Origin: Geodermatophilaceae bacterium
GTDB taxonomy: Bacteria; Actinomycetota; Actinomycetes; Mycobacteriales; Geodermatophilaceae
Length of the DNA stretch: 6,036 nt
Reading direction: 5' to 3'
NCBI GenBank assembly: GCA_013812385.1
Contig: JACCTM010000360.1
Coordinates: forward strand, 1 to 6,036
Both the position numbers and the translations under genes were made by a program. Positions within the stretch are counted from its first letter, which is position 1. Every line of letters starts with the position of its first letter. Under the pieces are notes generated by a model. That model saw nothing but the letters and a program-made list of their open reading frames with translations, made no database searches and was not told where the DNA came from. Positions 1 through 5,735 of this stretch are shown here, one piece after another.

Positions 1-23
1 GCCATCGGCTGATTCTCCACCCT

Positions 24-41
24 CGGACCCGGGCGGGTCCG
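24..41 (-). terminator. Hairpin downstream of the AlkZ-like gene
   Basis: A perfect 8-base inverted repeat, CGGACCCG (24-31) and CGGGTCCG (34-41), can form a 7-bp GC-rich stem with a GGGC loop. It lies about 30 bases past the stop codon of the minus-strand gene that ends at position 71, where a terminator is expected. There is no T-run after the stem on the minus strand, which is common for actinobacterial terminators but leaves the call uncertain. The rest of 1-70 shows no gene. Confidence 0.5.
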
Positions 42-70
42 CAGCGACTAACTCGGGCGGCTCCCGCACC

Positions 71-1195
71 TCAGTTGCCGGGGAGCACGCGAGTCTCGGC
101 GCTGGGCAGCTTCGTCCACCAGCGCCCGTAGCGGCGGTAGACCTCCGGTTCGCGCTCGGCTAGGAAGGCCAGCAGCAACCGGGCCTCTACAGCCAGTCCC
201 TCCCAGGCTTCTTCGGGTAATGGGTGGAATGCAGTCACCTCGATTCCGGGCTTGACCGGGCGCCAAACACCGGCGACGTGGCCGTCGATCAGGATCGTCG
301 GCAGGGTGTCGCCGTTCTGCCTGATCACCAGATTCCGGTACGGCGCGGGGATGACCCGACTGCGGTCGGCGTAGGCGAACAGAATGCTGTCCCACATCGG
401 CAGCAGCCGCGGCGGGGCAGGTGCGTCGGCGTGGGGGCGCACTCCGCCCGGGACGTCGTACAGCCCGCCGTCGAGTGTGTCCAGTCGGGGTTGCAGTCGA
501 CCCATCGCGGCCCGAGCGTCGGAGCGCGCCACCTTGCAGAACTGCGCGAAGTCCAGGACCGAGGCCGGTCCGAAAGCGGCGAGGTAGCTCAACGCCACCG
601 CCTCGAGGCAGACATCGGCGCCGGCCTCGACCAGGTCGTTCCGGGCGGCCACGAACGACGGTCGCCAGCCGAACGACCACGGTCCTCCGGTAGGCGCGTG
701 CACGATCGGCGCGAACGGCCGAACCGCCCACCAGACCCCCGGCTCCGGCACCGGCCCCACCAGTTCGTGCAGGAAGGCAGTCAGCTCGGCGTTGTTCCGA
801 GCCTGGCCGGCGAACTCAGCGACGGGTTGGGCCAGCGCCGCCACCTCGGCATCGGACAACCCCGTGGCGACGAAACGTGGGGACCTCGTGCGAGCCCGGC
901 GTGCGTACCCGGACAAAGCGCGGTGGAACCGTGGATAGTCGGCCATCGATACCGCGTGCAAGGTCGTCCGCATCATCGTCGTCTTGACGACGGCTTGCTC
1001 GGCGAAGGCGCTGTCGAACTCGGCCGGATCGAAGTCTTCCAGCCGGTTCCACAGCGCGATGTACGGCGAGGCTGCTTCTTGCGCCTGCAGGGCGCACAAC
1101 CGCGCGACCGCGCTCACCGGGTCCAACCGCTCACGGCGCAAGAGCATCTGCCTGGCCAGCGTGGCGCGGTTGAGCTCCTGTGCGGTGAGCGTCAC
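71..1195 (-). CDS. AlkZ-like winged-helix (HTH_42) protein, probable DNA glycosylase family
   Basis: A 374-residue protein of the winged-helix DNA-binding family (PF06224) that includes the interstrand-crosslink and alkyl-purine DNA glycosylases AlkZ and YcaQ. Seen: an N-terminal segment rich in Leu and Arg, the motif LQAQ with Q37 and Q39 spaced as in the catalytic Q-x-Q of AlkZ, then the conserved TTLHAVSMADY stretch near residues 84-94, and a full-length C-terminal half with a late VIRQNGDTLPTILIDGHVAG segment. The length fits the family. I chose the GTG at 1195 because it overlaps the upstream stop as GTGA, puts the Gln pair at 37/39, and everything before it in this frame is the shadow of the upstream gene; no strong Shine-Dalgarno is seen, so translation is probably coupled. 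Family members excise bulky or crosslinked alkylated bases, and some protect producers of genotoxins. Activity here is inferred from the motif only; many PF06224 proteins are uncharacterised. Confidence 0.85.
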   Translation of the reverse strand: MTLTAQELNRATLARQMLLRRERLDPVSAVARLCALQAQEAASPYIALWNRLEDFDPAEFDSAFAEQAVVKTTMMRTTLHAVSMADYPRFHRALSGYARRARTRSPRFVATGLSDAEVAALAQPVAEFAGQARNNAELTAFLHELVGPVPEPGVWWAVRPFAPIVHAPTGGPWSFGWRPSFVAARNDLVEAGADVCLEAVALSYLAAFGPASVLDFAQFCKVARSDARAAMGRLQPRLDTLDGGLYDVPGGVRPHADAPAPPRLLPMWDSILFAYADRSRVIPAPYRNLVIRQNGDTLPTILIDGHVAGVWRPVKPGIEVTAFHPLPEEAWEGLAVEARLLLAFLAEREPEVYRRYGRWWTKLPSAETRVLPGN

Positions 1196-1674
1196 GGTCG
1201 GACCAGGAGGTCGGCCAGCTGCTCGTAAGCCCGGATGGGAGTTCTCTCGCCAACGTGTTCGGGCGCGTCCTCGACGTCGGCGTACGGCGCGGGGCGCCAG
1301 TACAACGACAGGTCGATGACCGCGGGTGGCGCGCTGTCGTGGAGGAGCACATTGCCGTCCAGGTCGCAGTACGCGAGCTGCCGCTGCAAGTGGAGCGGCT
1401 CCCGACTCGCCATCAGGCGCCGGCCGACCGGGCCGAGGTCGGCGCAGGCATCGCCCCAGGCGATCCGGTCGACCAAGGCCCAACGGTGCGTTCGGGTCGC
1501 GAGAAGGTCCGGGCACCTGATGCCGGCGAGCGCGGCGTGAAACCGGCGAGCGGCGTCGACGACCTCGGACGCACGTGCTCCGGGACCAGTGGCACCGGCC
1601 GAGTATCGCGGCACGGCGGTAGTCTCTCGAAGCCGACGCCCTTCACGATGACAAAGGAGTGACGAGGATGCCAC
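1192..1674 (-). pseudogene. Truncated TIGR02569-like / aminoglycoside-phosphotransferase-fold gene
   Basis: The open frame of 160 codons matches only the C-terminal half of the actinobacterial kinase-like family I remember as TIGR02569 (about 270 residues, function unknown). Recognisable parts are EVVDAARRFHAAL (residues 37-49), THRWALVDRIAWGD (62-75), a catalytic-loop-like YCDLDGN (102-108, Asp104, Asn108) and AVIDLSLYWRPAPYAD (118-133, with Asp121 as the likely metal ligand). The N-lobe with the nucleotide-binding lysine is absent. The usual His-Gly before the catalytic Asp is Tyr-Cys. After YAD the protein jumps to a short tail (PIRAYEQLADLLVRP), as if some 50 residues were deleted. The 5' end runs into the divergent hydrolase gene, so the missing half is not next door. 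A GTG at 1674 has an AGGAG five bases upstream, possibly by chance. The stop overlaps the AlkZ-like start by four bases, so the frame may survive as a leader for coupling. It could also be a short functional protein. Confidence 0.6.
1653..1659 (+). promoter_or_regulatory. Ribosome binding site of the alpha/beta hydrolase
   Basis: AAAGGAG lies 8 bases before the ATG at 1668. It would overlap the alternative in-frame GTG at 1659, so it decides the start in favour of 1668. No convincing -10/-35 pair is visible upstream; the promoter must lie inside the divergent truncated gene. Confidence 0.75.
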
Positions 1675-2423
1675 CAGTTCTCCTGGGCCATGGTCCAGTC
1701 AGAGTTATTGCGCTGCACGGCTGGTTCGGTTCGGCCACCGGCTGGGGCATGCTGCCGGAGTTGATCGACGAAGAGCGGTACAGCTACGCGTTCCTAGATT
1801 ACCGCGGCTACGGCTCGCGGCGGGACGAGTCCGGCGAGTACTCGATTCCGGAAATCGCGGCGGACACGCTGGCCGTCGCGGACGAGCTCGGCTGGGACAC
1901 CTTTGCGCTGGTGGGGCACTCGATGGGCGGCTCCGCGATCCAGCGGGTGTTCTGCGACGCGCCGGAGCGGGTGACGGCGATGATCGGGATCAGTCCGGTG
2001 CCCGCCTCCGGCTTGCCGTGGGACGAGGACAGCTGGGGGCTGTTCTCCGGTGCCGCGCAGACCGACGGCAATCGGTACGCGATCATCGACTTCACCACGG
2101 GCAACCGACAGTCGGCCACCTGGGTGAACAAGATGGTGGCCTTCTCGGTGACCCAGTCCACCCGTGAGGCGTTCGGCGCGTACCTGCCGTCCTGGGGGAA
2201 GGGCGACTTCTCCTCCGAGCTGCCGACGGCGAAGATTCCGGTGAAGGCGATTGTCGGAGAACATGACCCGGCACTGGGCGCGGACACGATGGCCGCGACG
2301 TGGATGAAGCAATACCCGGACTCCGAACTGGACGTGCAAGCCAACGCCGGGCACTACGCCATGTACGAGGCGCCGGTCGCGTTGGCGACCAGCATCGAGA
2401 AGACGCTCTCCACGGTGGCGTGA
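1668..2423 (+). CDS. Alpha/beta hydrolase
   Basis: A 251-residue cytosolic alpha/beta-hydrolase of normal family length, with no signal peptide or membrane segment. Seen: oxyanion-hole motif LHGW (16-19), the strand and turn FLDYRGYG (42-49), nucleophile elbow GHSMGG with Ser85, a cap region around residues 115-180, acid Asp200 in GEHDPAL and catalytic His229 in AGHYAMYEAP. The triad is complete, so an esterase, lactonase, thioesterase or C-C hydrolase activity is expected; the substrate cannot be read from the sequence. The start at ATG 1668 is chosen from the AAAGGAG at 1653-1659. Its stop overlaps the P450 start in GTGA (2420-2423), so the two are translationally coupled and probably work on the same compound or on successive steps (inference). 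The start overlaps the 5' end of the opposing truncated gene by seven bases. Confidence 0.9.
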   Translation: MPPVLLGHGPVRVIALHGWFGSATGWGMLPELIDEERYSYAFLDYRGYGSRRDESGEYSIPEIAADTLAVADELGWDTFALVGHSMGGSAIQRVFCDAPERVTAMIGISPVPASGLPWDEDSWGLFSGAAQTDGNRYAIIDFTTGNRQSATWVNKMVAFSVTQSTREAFGAYLPSWGKGDFSSELPTAKIPVKAIVGEHDPALGADTMAATWMKQYPDSELDVQANAGHYAMYEAPVALATSIEKTLSTVA

Positions 2424-3823
2424 CCGAAGCCGCAGGCGAGCCCGGACTCTCGTCGGATCCGGCGGCCCCGTACGGCCGCGACCCGCAACGCTGGCTGGGC
2501 GAGGACACCGACGCCCGTACGGCCGCGCTGCACGATCCGCGCAGCTACGTCCTGGGGGTTCCCTTCGATGCGATCGAAGGACTGCGCGTGGACGGGCCGC
2601 TGGCCTGGGTGGAGGAGCCGGAGTTGCCGGGCCTGCCTGCCGGCCCGGGCTATCACCTCGTGCTGAGTCACTCGCTGGTGACCCGCGTCCTCAAAGACCC
2701 GGTGACGTTCTCCTCTGCGGCCGGGGGGACCCAGATCCGTGACCCGGCCACGGCGCAGGACCTGCGCTACGTGCAGCGAATGATGCTGAACATGGATCCG
2801 CCGGAGCATTCCCGGCTGCGGCGGATGCTCAACCGGTCGTTCACCCCGCGGGCCATCGCAGCGCTGAAGGGTCGGATCGCCGAGCACGCGCGACAAATCG
2901 TCGACCGGATGCTGGCCGGGCCGGCCGAGTGCGACTTCGCCAAAGATGTGGCCGCCGATCTTCCGCTACTGGCACTGGCCGACGTGCTCGGTGTCCCGGC
3001 CGAGGACCGAATGCTGCTGTTCGACTGGTCGAATCGGGTGATCGGCTTCCTCGATCCGGACTACGCGATCTCGTCGGATTTCGACGCGGCGACCGGCACG
3101 GCTCTGGCACAGGAGGCTGTGTCCGTACGTCCGGAACCGGACGCCTCCGGACGAATGCCGGACCCGCGCAGTCGCGCCGGCATGCCGGACCTGTACCGGT
3201 ACGCGCATCTGCTCGGCGCCGCGAAGCGGGTCGATCCGGGCGCCGACGTGATGTCGATCCTGCTGGCCCAGCTGGACGAGGAAGGCAGTCAGATCTCGGT
3301 CGAGGAGTTCGAGAACATGTTCTGGCTGTTCGCAGTGGCGGGGAACGAGACCCTACGAAACGGGTTACCGGGCGGCATGATCGGGCTGCTCGAGCATCCC
3401 GACGCGCAGCATGCGCTGCGGTCCGACCCGGGTCGCTTCGTCACGGCCGTCGACGAGATGTTGCGCTGGTGGACTCCGGTCATGGTATTTCGCAGAACGG
3501 CGACCTGCGACGTGGTGCTCGGCGACACCGCGGTGGCCTCCGGTGACAAGGTGGTCGTCTCGTTCACCGCGGGCAACCGCGATCCAGAGGTCTTCACACG
3601 TCCCGACGACTTCGACATCGACCGCACACCGAACAACCATCTTGCCTTCGGCCACGGACCGCACTTCTGCCTCGGTGCGCACCTCGCCCGTACCCAGATG
3701 CGTGCCCTTTTCAGCGAACTGCTGGGACGTACGAGCTGGATCGAGATGGCCGGAGATCCGTCGTACCTGAGGTCGAACTTCCAGCGCGGAGTCAAACGCC
3801 TCCCCGTCCGCTGGACCGCCTGA
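2420..3823 (+). CDS. Cytochrome P450 (CYP125/CYP142/CYP124-like)
   Basis: A 467-residue soluble bacterial P450, expected to need a ferredoxin and reductase; neither is encoded in this window. Seen: MLNMDPPEHSRLRRM near residue 122 (C helix), the I-helix oxygen-activation motif AGNET (307-311), K-helix EMLR (346-349) followed by WWTPVMVFRRTAT, and the haem loop FGHGPHFCLG (410-419) with Cys417 as the thiolate ligand. All essential residues are present. The sequence around EMLR, the haem loop and the end (SNFQRGVKRLPVRW) resembles actinobacterial P450s that hydroxylate steroid side chains, fatty acyl chains or terpenoids; a substrate is not assigned. It is longer than the usual 400-430 residues, partly from a Pro/Arg/Asp-rich insertion near residues 231-255, in the F-G/H region. 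The GTG at 2420 is chosen because it overlaps the hydrolase stop as GTGA; the frame is open further upstream, but that part lies inside the hydrolase gene and reads as shadow. Confidence 0.93.
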   Translation: MTEAAGEPGLSSDPAAPYGRDPQRWLGEDTDARTAALHDPRSYVLGVPFDAIEGLRVDGPLAWVEEPELPGLPAGPGYHLVLSHSLVTRVLKDPVTFSSAAGGTQIRDPATAQDLRYVQRMMLNMDPPEHSRLRRMLNRSFTPRAIAALKGRIAEHARQIVDRMLAGPAECDFAKDVAADLPLLALADVLGVPAEDRMLLFDWSNRVIGFLDPDYAISSDFDAATGTALAQEAVSVRPEPDASGRMPDPRSRAGMPDLYRYAHLLGAAKRVDPGADVMSILLAQLDEEGSQISVEEFENMFWLFAVAGNETLRNGLPGGMIGLLEHPDAQHALRSDPGRFVTAVDEMLRWWTPVMVFRRTATCDVVLGDTAVASGDKVVVSFTAGNRDPEVFTRPDDFDIDRTPNNHLAFGHGPHFCLGAHLARTQMRALFSELLGRTSWIEMAGDPSYLRSNFQRGVKRLPVRWTA

Positions 3824-3925
3824 AACGCGGCGCTTCGCAGCTTGTCGGCGTACGCGACGACTCCTGGGGTCAGTCCCGGTACGCGGTGTGCAATAGGACC
3901 TCAGCCACGACTGGACTCCTCCGCG

Positions 3926-4510
3926 CTAGCGGTCATCAACGGCCTCGAGGAATTCGAGTACCCGCTGAGTCAGCAGCGTGGCGGCCTCCGCGCGGTAGGA
4001 GGGCAATGAGCTGTCGAAGAACAGGTGCTGATCGCCCGAGTAGACGAACAACTCGCCGTCCTCGGCCTCGTCGACGAGAGCGCGGGCAGCGTCGATGTCG
4101 CCCTCGCCTGCGAAGAAGGGATCGGCGTCCATGCCGTGGATCTGGACGGGTACGCCGTCGGCCCAGCCGGACCCGAACTCCGAGGGAGGAACGCAGGATT
4201 CGAAGAGCAGTGCCCCGCGGGCGCCGGGCCGGGTCTGGGCCAGCTGCTGCGCCGGCATGACACCGAGGGAGATGCCGGCGTACACCAGCTCCGCCGGCAG
4301 CCCGTCGGCTACCCGCACACCGCGTTGGGCGACCTCGTCGAAGCCGATCTCCCCGACGAAGGCCTGCCCGTCCTCGATGCTGTCGAACGTGCGGCCGTCG
4401 AACAGGTCGGGGGTGTGGACGGTGTGCCCGGCGCCGCGCAACTCGTCGGCGAACGCGGCGACACCCTCCGTTAGTCCTTGGATGTGGTGGATCAGCAGTA
4501 CCTGAGCCAT
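3926..4510 (-). CDS. Dienelactone hydrolase family protein with Ser nucleophile
   Basis: A compact 194-residue cytosolic alpha/beta hydrolase of the dienelactone-hydrolase family (PF01738). Seen: start VLLIHHIQGLTEGV (residues 4-17), the TPDLFDGRTF motif (33-42) typical of this family, the elbow GISLG with Ser81, HGMDADPFF (125-133) carrying the likely acid Asp130, and YSGDQHLFFDSS with His162. Classical dienelactone hydrolases use Cys in the elbow; this protein has Ser, so an esterase-like activity on an unknown substrate is likelier than chloroaromatic degradation. The start is supported by AAGGAG ending five bases before the ATG. It is a single-gene unit, convergent with the P450 (102 bases between stops, with no clear terminator) and divergent from the broken DUF2975 gene across an 88-base spacer. 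Confidence 0.88.
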   Translation of the reverse strand: MAQVLLIHHIQGLTEGVAAFADELRGAGHTVHTPDLFDGRTFDSIEDGQAFVGEIGFDEVAQRGVRVADGLPAELVYAGISLGVMPAQQLAQTRPGARGALLFESCVPPSEFGSGWADGVPVQIHGMDADPFFAGEGDIDAARALVDEAEDGELFVYSGDQHLFFDSSLPSYRAEAATLLTQRVLEFLEAVDDR

Positions 4511-4598
4511 CTTTACTCCTTGTCGCGGCTGCTGGGATTGGAATGGTCCGACACTATCGACCTATTGACCATCGATATTAAATAAGCGAGCCTCGATC
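4511..4598. promoter_or_regulatory. Divergent intergenic region with short repeats
   Basis: This spacer separates the minus-strand dienelactone hydrolase from the plus-strand DUF2975 remnant and holds the most AT-rich patch of the window (about 4571-4586). Two octamers stand in tandem, TATCGACC (4555-4562) and TATTGACC (4563-4570). Inverted arms are TATCGA (4555-4560) with TCGATA (4572-4577), and TGGTC (4544-4548) with GACCA (4567-4571). These are plausible operator half-sites. I could not place a convincing -35/-10 pair in either direction. Confidence 0.4.
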
Positions 4599-4975
4599 AT
4601 GCATGGCACGCAGCGGGTAGTAGATCCCCTCAGGATGCTGCTCGTGTTGGCGTTCGCCGCCTTGCTGCTGGCTCAGTTCGTGGTACTGCCCTCGATCTTC
4701 CGGCACGGAAACTGCTCACACTGGTGCAGCACGACCGCATCTTCAGCGAGGGATCCCTGGCGTGGGTGGATGCGATCGTCTGGGCGATCGCCGTCGCGTG
4801 GGCGCTGTTGCTCGGCGTGTTCTACTTCGCCGTCAGCTGGGAACTTCCTGGACTACCGGCAGCGCTGCTGTTGATGTTGGTGGCCGGGGCTGTGCTGGGG
4901 CTGCTGATCGTGGTGATGCGCGCGCTGCTGCGGCAGGCAACGACGCTGCGGGCCGACATGGACGCGGTGATCTGA
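4599..4975 (+). pseudogene. DUF2975 membrane protein, broken by a frameshifting deletion
   Basis: DUF2975 proteins are small four-helix membrane proteins of unknown function, usually about 160 residues and encoded just before a YozG-like XRE regulator, as here. The first frame from ATG 4599 gives the N-terminal helix (MLLVLAFAALLLAQFVVLPS) and then turns into non-family sequence. The family sequence resumes in another frame with RKLLTLVQHDRIFSEG at about 4706, then helix VDAIVWAIAVAWALLLGVFY, helix LLLMLVAGAVLGLLIVVM and the typical end LLRQATTLRADMDAVI, stopping at 4975. About 45 residues, including the second membrane helix, are missing at the junction near 4698-4708, together with the change of frame. 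A single sequencing error would not explain the missing helix. A GTG at 4724 could restart translation to give an 83-residue, two-helix protein. Confidence 0.75.
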
Positions 4976-5226
4976 TGCCCATCGTGGTGCGGATCGACGT
5001 CGAACTGGCCAAGCGCAAGCTGAGTGTGGGGGAGTTCGCCGAGCGTGTCGGGCTCACGCCGGCAAACGTGGCCGTGCTGAAGAACGGTCGTGCCAGGGCT
5101 GTTCGCTTCAGCACCCTGGAGGCCATGTGCCGGGTACTCGGCTGTCAGCCTGGTGACCTGCTCGAGTGGGTCGACGAAGTAGACGACCACCGCGCGCCAC
5201 ATAGTGCGCACGTCCTTGCTCATTGA
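4975..5226 (+). CDS. XRE/Cro-type HTH regulator (YozG-like)
   Basis: An 83-residue DNA-binding protein. Residues about 8-66 form a Cro/C1-type five-helix domain: LAKRKLSVGEFAERVGLTPA (11-30) holds helices 1-2 and the turn, NVAVLKNGRARAVRFSTLEA (31-50) the recognition helix and the next helix, and LGCQPGDLLEWV (55-66) the closing helix typical of the YozG group. The ATG overlaps the last base of the DUF2975 stop (TGATG, 4973-4977), so expression was coupled to that gene. The 17 residues after LEWV (acidic, then His-rich) are not typical and may be a read-on tail formed by nearby rearrangement. Its usual partner, the DUF2975 protein, is broken here, so the regulator may be an orphan. The target is unknown; the repeats at 4544-4580 are a candidate (inference). 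Confidence 0.88.
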   Translation: MPIVVRIDVELAKRKLSVGEFAERVGLTPANVAVLKNGRARAVRFSTLEAMCRVLGCQPGDLLEWVDEVDDHRAPHSAHVLAH

Positions 5227-5237
5227 CGCTGAGGACG

Positions 5238-5253
5238 CCAACCCGTGGGTTGG
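5238..5253 (+). terminator. Hairpin after the XRE regulator
   Basis: CCAACCC (5238-5244) and GGGTTGG (5247-5253) form a perfect 7-base inverted repeat with a 2-base centre, 11 bases after the regulator's stop. No T-run follows, so this is a likely but weak terminator; it could act in both directions. Confidence 0.45.
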
Positions 5254-5700
5254 GTTCCGGATTGGTTGGTCGATGACATCCACGCCCTTCGCGCCCAGGA
5301 CGCTGACATTGAAGTCCTCGTCGAGCGCGACAACCCCGACACACCCGCGCATCTTCGACTGCTCTGCCGGCTCTCCGGACAAGCGGCTAGTGGGCCCGGG
5401 CCTTGCTGCGCTGAGCCGATAAGCGTGCCGCGAGGTAACGACTCTCCTGTCTGTCTCCGAAGGTCGCGTTATGCCTGGTCAGAGCCGTGGTGGGTAGCCG
5501 CAACTCCCCTGATTTCTTCCGTGTTCGGCGTGAGCGTCCGTTGGAGGACCAGCAGAGACAGATCAGCAGTCTCTTGAGGCCTCTGAAGTCTGCGAGTGAC
5601 GACTGAGTCTGCGGACCTCCGCCACTGGCATCCTTCCTTGCGGCAGAGAGAGCCAGCACCGGACGTTCCATCCCCCCACCGCTGACGCCGGGCAGTTGCC
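5254..5700. other. Unassigned region without a recognisable gene
   Basis: About 450 bases with GC visibly lower (near 60% in 5461-5580) than the genes around it. Open frames exist on both strands, but none has a good ribosome binding site, a family motif or clear codon bias. The best fragments are a plus frame from 5245 (VPDWLVDDIHALRAQDADIE) and an opposing minus frame over 5227-5382 (VALDEDFNVSVLGAKGVDVI); they lie on the same DNA, so at most one is real. Small structures seen: palindrome GGCCCGGGCC (5393-5402), inverted arms AGAGAC (5554-5559) and GTCTCT (5569-5574), and palindrome GAGGCCTC (5576-5583). I read it as spacer or decayed coding DNA. Confidence 0.5.
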
Positions 5701-5729
5701 TTGCCTCTCGCACTTGTGCAGTGCATAAT
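5701..5729 (+). promoter_or_regulatory. Sigma-70-type promoter of the toxin/antitoxin-like pair
   Basis: TTGCCT (5701-5706) and CATAAT (5724-5729) are separated by 17 bases and match the vegetative consensus at 4/6 and 5/6. Transcription would begin at about 5736, exactly at the GTG of the toxin-like gene, giving a leaderless message of the kind common in actinobacteria. Confidence 0.55.
5714..5728 (+). promoter_or_regulatory. Palindromic operator candidate over the -10 element
   Basis: TTGTGCA-G-TGCATAA is a 15-base palindrome matching at 6 of 7 arm positions; it overlaps the -10 box and most of the spacer. Type II antitoxins of the ribbon-helix-helix kind usually repress their own operon by binding such sites, so the antitoxin-like protein encoded from 5904 is the natural candidate ligand (inference). 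Confidence 0.45.
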
Positions 5730-5735
5730 ACCGCG

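Noticed and set aside
224..1228. A 334-codon open frame on the plus strand opposite the AlkZ-like gene
   Set aside because: Its translation is Arg/Gly/His-rich without any family motif and is explained as the antisense shadow of a high-GC gene.
1196..1516. In-frame upstream extension of the AlkZ-like gene
   Set aside because: The extra about 107 residues are Arg/Pro-rich shadow of the kinase-like remnant in another frame; the GTG at 1195 fits the family start and the GTGA overlap.
1794..2354. Long open frames on the minus strand under the hydrolase
   Set aside because: They are shadows of the hydrolase gene, with no motif or ribosome binding site.
3859..3871. Hairpin GACTC-ctg-GGGTC between the convergent P450 and dienelactone hydrolase genes
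   Set aside because: The stem is only five pairs with one G-T wobble and has no T-run, too weak to call a terminator.
4565..4570. TTGACC as a -35 box for the DUF2975 remnant
   Set aside because: No acceptable -10 element lies 16-19 bases downstream; the motif is better explained as part of the tandem repeat.
4822..5382. A 186-codon minus-strand open frame covering the XRE gene
   Set aside because: Most of it is antisense to the XRE and DUF2975 coding sequence. The part beyond 5227 looks less random, but no family is recognised and it is mentioned only under the unassigned region.
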